Positions 1 to 5,152 of a stretch of 5,152 nucleotides of DNA are shown here, one piece after another (position 1 is the stretch's first letter; every line of letters starts with the position of its first letter). Where the stretch lies: NCBI GenBank assembly GCA_002720285.1, contig PBHT01000014.1:30009-35160 (forward strand), given 5' to 3'. The translations under genes were made by a program, and so were the position numbers. The notes under the pieces were generated by a model. It searched no databases and had not been told where the DNA came from. It saw nothing but the letters and a program-made list of their open reading frames with translations. This DNA is from Acidobacteriota bacterium. GTDB taxonomy: Bacteria; Acidobacteriota; Vicinamibacteria; Vicinamibacterales; UBA823.

Positions 1-36
1 GCCACTAAATATAGTATCTGGAGCCAGGACGCCAGC

Positions 37-53
37 CCACGGAAGGACCGTGG
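37..53 (-). terminator. Small GC-rich hairpin 3' of the S41 peptidase gene, possible weak terminator
   Basis: CCACGG (37-42) and CCGTGG (48-53) form a perfect 6-bp inverted repeat around a 5-nt loop. It starts about 14 bases beyond the peptidase stop codon when read on the minus strand. There is no T-tract directly after the stem in that direction; the nearest A/T-rich stretch (7-13) is over 20 bases further on. It is therefore not a classical intrinsic terminator. It may be an RNA 3'-end stabiliser or chance. The remainder of 1-66 shows no gene that I can recognise. Confidence 0.3.
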
Positions 54-66
54 CATCGCCCGGCCA

Positions 67-1683
67 CTAATGGATGGACTGGCCTGCCACAGACAGTTGC
101 GTCAGGGCCTCTGCATCAGCAAACAGGCTCATTGCGAACGTCGCCTGCGGATCAATCTCGACTAAATGCCGCCTCGCATCACCAACGCCAAAGAGGTCTA
201 AGTCGATGTAATACCTGATCATGGCCCTCACGAATGCCTCGTCCTCAACCAGTTCCTCGTCATCAATCGCTATCCGTCTCTGGGTCACAAAATCCATGAA
301 GTCAGACAGCATTTCGTCTGTAACCTCAAAATCTCTGTCAACGTTGATGCGGTCCTGACCTTGTTCAGTGATTCGCGTATCCCCAGCCGCCGAATACCTC
401 TGAGCGTAGTCAGAAAACGCCTGTCGCGTGAACAAGCGGCGACCCAAAGGGGTGGGGTCGAAACCTTCAAGAGGCCCGGCCATAAATCGATCTGGTTCGA
501 TACCACCACCACTGTAGACATGTCGACCTGAATCGGTGTACTTCAGGTCAGTGATTGAATGGTCGCGCTCCCTTTCCTGGTCCTGCAGGGAATAGTTCAG
601 ATACTCGTCGAATGTGCCGTCCCAAGGTCGTTGAATCAACCGACCACTTGGGGTGTAGTAACGAGCTGTTGTAAGAGCCAATCCAGCACCTTGGCTTACC
701 TGGTAGATCGACTGCACGAGCGCTTTCCCGAAAGTGGTCTCCCCAACAATGAGACCTCGATCATGATCCTGAATGGCTCCCGCAACGATCTCCGAAGCAC
801 TGGCACTGTTACGATTCACTAGAACGATCAGTGTGAGATCGGCAAAATCACTGTCCTCTCTAGCATAATAATCTTGATCTGCGTTCTGTACTCGCCCCCT
901 CGTGTAGACGATCATGTCACCGCGTGGAAGAAATCGGTTCGCAATACGAATAGCTTGATCGAGTGGCCCACCGGGATTGTCACGGAGATCTAGAAGTAGT
1001 TGCTGCATCCCCTGTGTAGCCAATTCCTCAAGGGCCACACCTAAATCACGATCGGTTGTCTCGGAAAAGTCTCGCAGACGGATATAACCTGTCGACTCGC
1101 TAACCATGAATGCGCCAAGAATAGTTTGGATGTTGATCTCGTCGCGCATCACTTCAAGAGGTATCAGGACGTCGTAGCCAAGACGGCGAATGGCGATATT
1201 AACCACTGAACCCTTAGGGCCTCGGAGACTTCTTACCGCTTGGTCACTGGTCCAGCCTTTCGCGGACTCCCCTTCAATCTCAGCGATCACATCACCGCGC
1301 CTGATCCCCTCCATATAGGCTGGCGACCCCTCGAACAACGCGATAACTTTAATATCACCGTTTATTACTTGAATCGTAATGCCGAGACCATAGTAGCGCC
1401 CCTCTTGACGCTCTCGCATCTGTGAATAGGTACGCGGGTCCATAAAGCTCGAGTGCGGATCGAGTGTTTGCAGCATTCCATTGATCGCACTGTAAATCAG
1501 TCGATCAGTGTCGACCTCGTCAACGTAGTTAGTTTCGATTACCGCAAGGGCATTGGAGAAAGCCTTATACTGCTCCGCCACCTGGTCCTGCGTCGCCAAT
1601 ACCCGGCCGCCAAACAGACCGCCAGCAAGCGCAGAAACAACTACGACCATCACCAGCACCGGAAGCGACCGTATAATCCGCAT
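67..1683 (-). CDS. ctpA: S41 family C-terminal processing peptidase (Ctp/Prc-like), membrane-anchored
   Basis: Serine protease of family S41, which cleaves periplasmic or envelope proteins near their C-termini using a Ser/Lys pair. Visible in order: a short basic start and hydrophobic helix (residues 7-25, signal anchor or signal peptide); an N-terminal helical segment (about 36-95) with the family's TLDPHSSFM stretch (73-81); a PDZ domain (about 97-178) beginning YYGLGI; and the protease core with LRDNPGG (233-239). The nucleophile is Ser295 in SASASE (middle Ser), followed by Lys320 in TFGK and Gln324. The 25- and 4-residue spacings match characterised Ctp enzymes. Position 321 is Ala where FGKG is more usual. 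After RYYTPSGRLIQR (341-352) comes a roughly 140-residue acidic, helical C-terminal extension of unknown role, which probably explains the 538-residue length. The ATG at 1683 is the first start after an in-frame upstream stop. No Shine-Dalgarno lies at normal spacing; the nearest GAGG is 29 nt upstream. It is divergent from tatA. The family is certain; the subtype (CtpA, CtpB or Prc) and the substrate are not. Confidence 0.95.
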   Translation of the reverse strand: MRIIRSLPVLVMVVVVSALAGGLFGGRVLATQDQVAEQYKAFSNALAVIETNYVDEVDTDRLIYSAINGMLQTLDPHSSFMDPRTYSQMRERQEGRYYGLGITIQVINGDIKVIALFEGSPAYMEGIRRGDVIAEIEGESAKGWTSDQAVRSLRGPKGSVVNIAIRRLGYDVLIPLEVMRDEINIQTILGAFMVSESTGYIRLRDFSETTDRDLGVALEELATQGMQQLLLDLRDNPGGPLDQAIRIANRFLPRGDMIVYTRGRVQNADQDYYAREDSDFADLTLIVLVNRNSASASEIVAGAIQDHDRGLIVGETTFGKALVQSIYQVSQGAGLALTTARYYTPSGRLIQRPWDGTFDEYLNYSLQDQERERDHSITDLKYTDSGRHVYSGGGIEPDRFMAGPLEGFDPTPLGRRLFTRQAFSDYAQRYSAAGDTRITEQGQDRINVDRDFEVTDEMLSDFMDFVTQRRIAIDDEELVEDEAFVRAMIRYYIDLDLFGVGDARRHLVEIDPQATFAMSLFADAEALTQLSVAGQSIH

Positions 1684-1752
1684 GATAGGGATCGTACTAA
1701 AATAAGCTCATACCTCGCAATGAGTTCCGAACATGGCCCTGTCGAGCCAAGC

Positions 1753-1781
1753 TTGACCGGATCTGAGCACGTTCCTATAAT
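1753..1781 (+). promoter_or_regulatory. Sigma-70-type promoter for tatAC
   Basis: The -35 hexamer TTGACC (1753-1758, 5/6 match to consensus) and the -10 hexamer TATAAT (1776-1781, 6/6 match) are separated by exactly 17 bp. The promoter faces tatA. Transcription should start near 1788, leaving an untranslated leader of about 120 nt before the tatA ATG. A 9-bp odd palindrome GTTCCGAAC (1724-1732) lies about 20 bp upstream of the -35 and could be an operator half, but it is short. No comparable promoter was found on the minus strand for the peptidase gene. Confidence 0.75.
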
Positions 1782-1787
1782 GCGAGT

Positions 1788-1908
1788 GGTATGTTTTTAC
1801 GCGCTGACAATTCAATTAAGATCTGATTGCCGCGCTGCGCATCGTCCCGGGGACGTGGATTGTCCGACCGAGGCGACCGAAAATGAAGGGTTTAAGGAGC
1901 GCTAGAAC
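1788..1908 (+). other. Predicted 5' leader of tatAC with small hairpin and repeats
   Basis: This is the inferred untranslated leader between the promoter and tatA. It contains an 11-codon ORF (1791-1826, MFLRADNSIKI) that would begin almost at the predicted transcription start. It also has a 5-bp hairpin (CGTCC 1843-1847 with GGACG 1851-1855) and a 7-bp direct repeat CGACCGA (1865-1871 and 1874-1880). None matches a riboswitch or attenuator that I know. The short ORF lacks a good ribosome binding site. The leader length rests on the promoter call and has not been observed. Confidence 0.35.
1894..1899 (+). promoter_or_regulatory. Ribosome binding site of tatA
   Basis: AAGGAG lies 9 nt before the ATG at 1909, a near-ideal Shine-Dalgarno that fixes the tatA start. 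It contrasts with tatC and the upstream peptidase gene, which have weak or absent sites. This fits the need for TatA in large excess over TatC in Tat systems. Confidence 0.8.
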
Positions 1909-2235
1909 ATGTTTGGCTCAATTGGAATGCCCGAGCTCATCATCATCTTCGTTATCGCCTTGATCATCTTCGGTCCTCGGAAATTACCGGAACTGGGTCG
2001 ATCGTTAGGCAAGAGCATCGGTGAGTTCAAGCGTGCATCAAACGACCTACGCAACACACTGGAAGAGGAAATTCGGGTCGAGGATACCCGCACGCCAGAG
2101 CCAAACAAATCAGAAACACCGACTCCAGCTCCCCCGGAAGCAAAATCTTCCACAGCCGCCGCGCCAGAGCCAGTATCTGCACCGGCCGACACGAACGCGG
2201 CTTCAGAACAGAGCCCGCCAAAATCGGGTGTCTGA
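1909..2235 (+). CDS. tatA: Sec-independent protein translocase TatA (TatA/TatB family)
   Basis: Small inner-membrane subunit of the twin-arginine translocase, which moves folded proteins carrying RR signal peptides across the cytoplasmic membrane. It has a short N-terminus, a transmembrane helix (about residues 8-22), the hinge [10 protein letters not shown] (21-30), an amphipathic helix (about 24-55, including GEFKRA at 38-43), and a long disordered tail rich in Pro, Ala, Glu and Ser (60-108). Glu9 sits where E. coli TatA has Gln8 and TatB has Glu8. The FG hinge is TatA-like, while the LP after it and the longer charged helix recall TatB. No second TatA/B gene is nearby, so this protein may do both jobs, as TatA does in TatAC-type systems. 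The start is fixed by AAGGAG 9 nt upstream and by family alignment. It is first in an operon, 19 bp before tatC. Confidence 0.93.
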   Translation: MFGSIGMPELIIIFVIALIIFGPRKLPELGRSLGKSIGEFKRASNDLRNTLEEEIRVEDTRTPEPNKSETPTPAPPEAKSSTAAAPEPVSAPADTNAASEQSPPKSGV

Positions 2236-2254
2236 TTGTCCCTAACGGAACTCG

Positions 2255-3079
2255 ATGTCGTCGGAGTCAGAAAAAGACCCGCATCCCGCACCCGTTCAAC
2301 CGCAATCGCTTGAGGACCCTCGGGTCGCTGACGACGAGGGAGACTCGGCTGGCGGTCGGATGGGCTTCCTTGAGCATCTGGACGAGCTTCGGAAGCGACT
2401 CGTCTATAGCGTATACGGCATTCTCGGCGGCTTCGTCATTGCGTTCGCGTTCATCAAGTTCATCTTCGAATTCATCATGGTACCGCTTCAGGAGGCGCTA
2501 CCGCCTGGCGGGAAACTCATATACACAGAGCCTGGAGAAGCTTTCTTCCTCTGGATGAAGATGGCGGCGCTCGCGGGTCTCTTACTGGCAATGCCGATCC
2601 TCGTGTCACAGATCTGGATGTTCATTGCGCCAGGTCTCTACACACGCGAAAAAAAGTGGGCGATCCCGTTTGTTGCATTCACTTCGATCTTCTTCCTTGG
2701 AGGCGCACTATTCTCGCACTTTGTAGTGTTCCGATTAGCCTGGAGCTTCTTCGCAGGATTCTCGACCGACTACATGGACTTCATGCCAAAAATCGCTCCG
2801 GTGTTTTCTCTCTACGTCAAGATGATGCTGGCAATGGGCATCGTGTTCCAACTACCAACACTCGTGTTCTTCCTCGCGAAGCTAGGACTCGTTACACCAA
2901 AGTTTCTAATCAAGAATACAAAGTATGCAATCCTGATCATCTTCATCATTGCAGCTGTTCTGACACCGTCCGCCGATCCAGTGACACAAACTGCTATGGC
3001 CGCACCAATGATTGTCCTGTATGGGATTAGCATCGGCATCGCGTGGGTCTTCCAGAAGAGCCAACCCGACGACGATTAA
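2255..3079 (+). CDS. tatC: Sec-independent protein translocase TatC
   Basis: Multi-spanning receptor that binds twin-arginine signal peptides and assembles the Tat channel with TatA. The conserved cytoplasmic FLEHLDELRKRL lies at 38-49; Glu44 and Arg46 correspond to E. coli Glu15 and Arg17. The first-loop segment YTEPGEAFF is at 90-98. FIAPGLYTREK (123-133) has Glu132 matching E. coli Glu103. LTPSADPVTQ (236-245) has Asp241 in the conserved D211 region. Six hydrophobic helices fit at about 50-71, 99-121, 136-158, 186-210, 222-237 and 246-266. Differences from E. coli or the usual motif are Gln199 where E. coli has Glu170, and Arg160 in HFVVFR where Pro usually follows. An acidic, Pro-containing 35-residue tail precedes the core. 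Met36 (base 2360) is an alternative start, but neither start has a strong Shine-Dalgarno. Translation may be coupled to tatA, 19 bp upstream. The length of 274 is near the family norm. Confidence 0.95.
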   Translation: MSSESEKDPHPAPVQPQSLEDPRVADDEGDSAGGRMGFLEHLDELRKRLVYSVYGILGGFVIAFAFIKFIFEFIMVPLQEALPPGGKLIYTEPGEAFFLWMKMAALAGLLLAMPILVSQIWMFIAPGLYTREKKWAIPFVAFTSIFFLGGALFSHFVVFRLAWSFFAGFSTDYMDFMPKIAPVFSLYVKMMLAMGIVFQLPTLVFFLAKLGLVTPKFLIKNTKYAILIIFIIAAVLTPSADPVTQTAMAAPMIVLYGISIGIAWVFQKSQPDDD

Positions 3080-3103
3080 AGCGGACATCTCGTTGAGTAG
3101 AAA

Positions 3104-4555
3104 TCAGTAGGACTTGGCGAAGTACGCCTGTTCTCGTGCCGGAGCTTCGCAGCGAACACAGGTTGCGGACACTTCTAAACCGCTCATAGGTAGGTTCCGA
3201 ATGGTCGCCTGCGTTTCAGCCTTGATGGCGGCCTCGCAGATCGTTTCCCCACACCACGGCGAAATAACGAATCCCGGTCGGCCCTCCATCATCTTCTTAA
3301 ATTCCTCATACGACGTCGTCCTGACCGTATATTCCTCACGGAACTGACACGCACGGTCGAACAAATCCTGCTGAATCTCGCTGAGAAGCGTCTGAACTCC
3401 GGAGACAACCTCTTTACGAGCAAAAGCCACCTTATTACGGTTATCACGGCGAACCGACAGGACCTGTGACTTTTCTATATCCTTCGGTCCGACTTCGAGG
3501 CGTACTGGCACCCCTTTAAGTTCCCATTCGGCGAACTTCCACCCCGGCGTATACGAGTCACGAGCATCCAAAGTTACCCGAACGCCTGCCGCATTGAGTT
3601 CGTCGCGAACCGATTCAGCGTAAGGCAAGATGGTTTCCTGCCAGTTACCACGCAAGATCGGCACGATGACAACTTGGTAAGGTGCAATTCTAGGCGGCAA
3701 AATTAACCCAGAATCGTCGCCGTGCATCATGATCACGCCACCAACGAGACGCGTAGACATTCCCCACGAGGTCTGCCACACGTGCTGGACTGACTTGTCC
3801 CTCGCTTGAAATGTAATATCAAACACTTTGGCGAAGTTTTGGCCCAAATGATGGGAAGTGCCTGCCTGGAGGGCACGTGCGTCACCCATAAGTGCCTCAA
3901 TCGAGTAGGTGTGCACCGCTCCCGCGAATTTTTCACTTTCACTCTTGCGGCCTTCAATCACGGGCATCGCAAGTTCCTGTTCAGCGAAATCCTTGTAGAC
4001 TCCCAACATGCGGAGTGCTTCCTCTTCCGCTTCTTGCTCCGTCTCATGGGCGGTGTGTCCCTCCTGCCAGAGGAATTCCGTGGTTCGTAAAAATGGCCGT
4101 GTTACCTTTTCCCACCGAACCACGTTCGCCCATTGATTAATTAGGATCGGCAGGTCACGCCACGATTGGATCCACTTAGCGTACATCATGCCGATTATCG
4201 CTTCGGAAGTCGGGCGAATGACCAGTCGCTCTTCTAACTCCTCATCACCACCTCGGGTCACCCAAGCCACCTGTGGCGCAAAACCCTCAACGTGAGCCGC
4301 TTCTTTCCGTAGCAAACTCTCTGGAATGAATAAAGGGAAATACGCGTTAACGTGGCCGGTGGCCTTGAATCGACGATCCAGCGCCTGCTGCATCAACTCC
4401 CAGATTGCATAGCCGTATGGCCGGATGATCATGCATCCTTTAACTGGTGAATAATCTGCCAGCTCAGCCCGCTTCACAACGTCGAGATACCATCGGGAAA
4501 AATCTTTCGACCTGGGTGTGATTTCCGTAACAAACGCGATCTTCTTGTCCGCCAT
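3104..4555 (-). CDS. proS: Prolyl-tRNA synthetase, type 3 (archaeal/eukaryote-like)
   Basis: Class II aminoacyl-tRNA synthetase joining proline to tRNA-Pro in the cytosol at the cost of ATP. The catalytic core holds motif 1 around GCMIIRPYGYAIWE (40-53), the proline pocket RPTSE (114-118), motif 2 FLRTTEFLWQEGHTAH (155-170), GTSHHLGQNFAKVF (232-245), and motif 3 at about 273-291 (GGVIMMHGDDSGLILPPRI). The anticodon-binding domain begins at about 293 (YQVVIVPI). The C-terminal domain has Cys435, Cys440, Cys466 and Cys469, with the same spacing as the zinc ligands of Thermus thermophilus ProRS, and ends in the typical terminal Tyr. Motifs 2 and 3 are only about 115 residues apart, so the bacterial-type editing insertion is absent. 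The length of 483 is typical of type 3. GAGG (plus-strand 4566-4569) lies 10 nt before the ATG. The gene converges on tatC across a 24-bp gap with no visible terminator and is divergent from aroB. Confidence 0.96.
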   Translation of the reverse strand: MADKKIAFVTEITPRSKDFSRWYLDVVKRAELADYSPVKGCMIIRPYGYAIWELMQQALDRRFKATGHVNAYFPLFIPESLLRKEAAHVEGFAPQVAWVTRGGDEELEERLVIRPTSEAIIGMMYAKWIQSWRDLPILINQWANVVRWEKVTRPFLRTTEFLWQEGHTAHETEQEAEEEALRMLGVYKDFAEQELAMPVIEGRKSESEKFAGAVHTYSIEALMGDARALQAGTSHHLGQNFAKVFDITFQARDKSVQHVWQTSWGMSTRLVGGVIMMHGDDSGLILPPRIAPYQVVIVPILRGNWQETILPYAESVRDELNAAGVRVTLDARDSYTPGWKFAEWELKGVPVRLEVGPKDIEKSQVLSVRRDNRNKVAFARKEVVSGVQTLLSEIQQDLFDRACQFREEYTVRTTSYEEFKKMMEGRPGFVISPWCGETICEAAIKAETQATIRNLPMSGLEVSATCVRCEAPAREQAYFAKSY

Positions 4556-4638
4556 CGAGCCGCCGCCTCACTCTTCCTAAACGTGTCAGATTGCGAATAA
4601 TAAAACTTAATAGCGCAGCCCGACTACATCTGCCCATC

Positions 4639-4672
4639 CGGTGACATTCCGTAAAACGCGCTCAGGTCACCG
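4639..4672. repeat. 7-bp inverted repeat in the proS/aroB divergent intergenic region
   Basis: CGGTGAC (4639-4645) and GTCACCG (4666-4672) are perfect inverted copies with a 20-bp spacer, centred about 90 bp from each start codon. The two sites are 27 bp apart centre to centre, which would place dimer half-sites on roughly the same DNA face only with looping. It could be an operator shared by the divergent genes or chance. The rest of 4556-4745 shows no gene. Confidence 0.25.
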
Positions 4673-4700
4673 AGTGGGTCGCACGGAAACTCAAAATTAC

Positions 4701-4733
4701 TGCTATCCTACCATCTGATCCCTGGTCGAAGGA
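4701..4733 (+). promoter_or_regulatory. Candidate extended -10 promoter and ribosome binding site of aroB
   Basis: TGCTATCCT (4701-4709) resembles an extended -10 element (TGn followed by a hexamer matching TATAAT at 4 of 6 positions). No -35 hexamer is recognisable at the proper distance, so the promoter call is weak. GAAGGA (4728-4733) lies 12 nt before the aroB ATG and is a plausible, slightly distant Shine-Dalgarno. Confidence 0.3.
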
Positions 4734-4745
4734 TTTCTTCCACCG

Positions 4746-5152
4746 ATGAAGCCGACTTGCATCAACATAACCACTGGTACACACACATACCCGATTCATA
4801 TCGCGACCGGCCTGATCTCGCGTCTTTCATCGCTAGTTGACCAGGCAACGCCAAAAGGCAGGCGGTTCATCGTCTCTAACTCCACCATCTGGCGGATTCA
4901 CGGACAATCTATTAGCACCGCACTTCCTGATGCAGAACTTATTCAGATTCCTGACGGCGAACGCTTCAAAACACTCCATACAGTCAGCCGAATCTATGAA
5001 TCGTTAATCCGCGCTGGAGCAGACCGTCAGGCGACCCTGGTAGCGGTCGGCGGTGGCATCGTAGGAGATGTGGCGGGATTCGCAGCCGCTACGTTTCTTC
5101 GAGGTATCACTATTTTCCATGTCCCGACCACTCTACTCGCACAGGTTGACAG
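4746..5152 (+). CDS. aroB: 3-dehydroquinate synthase, N-terminal part (cut by window end)
   Basis: Second enzyme of the shikimate pathway, converting DAHP to 3-dehydroquinate with bound NAD and a divalent metal in the cytosol. The frame is open from the ATG at 4746 to the window end, 135 full codons of an enzyme usually about 350-370 residues long. Seen: an early strand YPIHIATGL (15-23), IPDGERFKTL (68-77, the conserved PDGE..K segment), the NAD-binding glycine-rich VGGGIVGDVAGFAAATFLRG (101-120), and VPTTLLAQVD (126-135), which in the family leads into SSVGGKT just beyond the edge. The metal-binding residues lie outside the window. The start places the first strand about 14 residues in, as usual, and GAAGGA is 12 nt upstream. 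It is divergent from proS. The function is clear; whether the rest of the gene is intact, or fused to another domain, cannot be seen. Confidence 0.93.
   Translation, partial: MKPTCINITTGTHTYPIHIATGLISRLSSLVDQATPKGRRFIVSNSTIWRIHGQSISTALPDAELIQIPDGERFKTLHTVSRIYESLIRAGADRQATLVAVGGGIVGDVAGFAAATFLRGITIFHVPTTLLAQVD

Noticed and set aside
21..66. Possible tRNA or small RNA in the GC-rich left flank
   Set aside because: The only stem is 6 bp; no cloverleaf or T-arm motif can be built from the bases present.
1..70. 8-bp direct repeat GCCACTAA at 1-8 and 63-70, suggestive of a target duplication
   Set aside because: The 54 bases between contain no transposon ends or gene, and one copy overlaps the peptidase stop codon. 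Chance is the simplest explanation.
1697..1711. Minus-strand mini-ORF (MSLF) just upstream of the S41 peptidase start
   Set aside because: Its GAGG is only 1 nt from the ATG, too close for ribosome binding, and four codons give no evidence of function.
1453..1905. 150-codon plus-strand ORF ending 3 bp before the tatA start
   Set aside because: Most of it is antisense to the start of the S41 peptidase gene. It has no recognisable motif and its composition looks like a shadow frame; the promoter for tatA lies inside it.
1902..2291. 129-codon minus-strand ORF covering tatA
   Set aside because: It is a mirror of the tatA coding sequence with low-complexity Ser/Gly/Ala composition, which is expected opposite a Pro/Ala/Glu-rich tail.
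3733..4140. Several overlapping ORFs of 74-94 codons within proS
   Set aside because: All lie inside a well-conserved synthetase frame, lack known motifs and have no ribosome binding site that would favour them.

Overview
This window reads as an ordinary bacterial chromosomal segment of housekeeping genes. GC content is intermediate by eye, genes are dense, and there are no insertion sequences, CRISPR arrays, tRNA or rRNA genes, or phage genes. Taken together, the style of the S41 peptidase (long acidic C-terminal extension), the TatC sequence (acidic N-terminal tail, Gln in the FQLP motif) and the type 3 ProRS suggest a diderm lineage such as Acidobacteriota. That placement is an inference from remembered family patterns, not a database result, and could be wrong.

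Layout, left to right: (1) 1-66 is the 3' flank of the first gene and carries a small GC-rich hairpin. (2) 67-1683, minus strand, encodes a membrane-anchored S41 C-terminal processing peptidase with an intact Ser/Lys/Gln active site. (3) 1684-1908 is a divergent intergenic region. It holds a very good sigma-70-type promoter (TTGACC, 17 bp, TATAAT) facing right, an untranslated leader of about 120 nt and a strong Shine-Dalgarno. (4) 1909-2235 and 2255-3079, plus strand, are tatA and tatC, a two-gene twin-arginine translocase operon with no separate tatB next to it. (5) After a 24-bp convergent gap, 3104-4555 on the minus strand is a complete type 3 prolyl-tRNA synthetase with a four-cysteine zinc site. 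(6) 4556-4745 is a second divergent intergenic region. (7) 4746 to the window end, plus strand, is the N-terminal 135 codons of 3-dehydroquinate synthase (aroB), cut by the window edge.

The genes act in different processes. TatA and TatC export folded proteins. The S41 peptidase trims or degrades proteins on the periplasmic side of the membrane. ProS charges tRNA-Pro. AroB makes 3-dehydroquinate for aromatic amino acid synthesis. Apart from tatA-tatC, every neighbouring pair changes strand, so tatAC is the only operon visible. No stretch over 300 bases lacks a gene.

I found no convincing undescribed system. The points most worth a second look are the single TatA/TatB-like subunit with a Glu in its membrane helix, two TatC positions that differ from E. 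coli TatC or the usual motif, the ProRS that lacks an editing insertion, and the clear tatA promoter with its unexplained leader.
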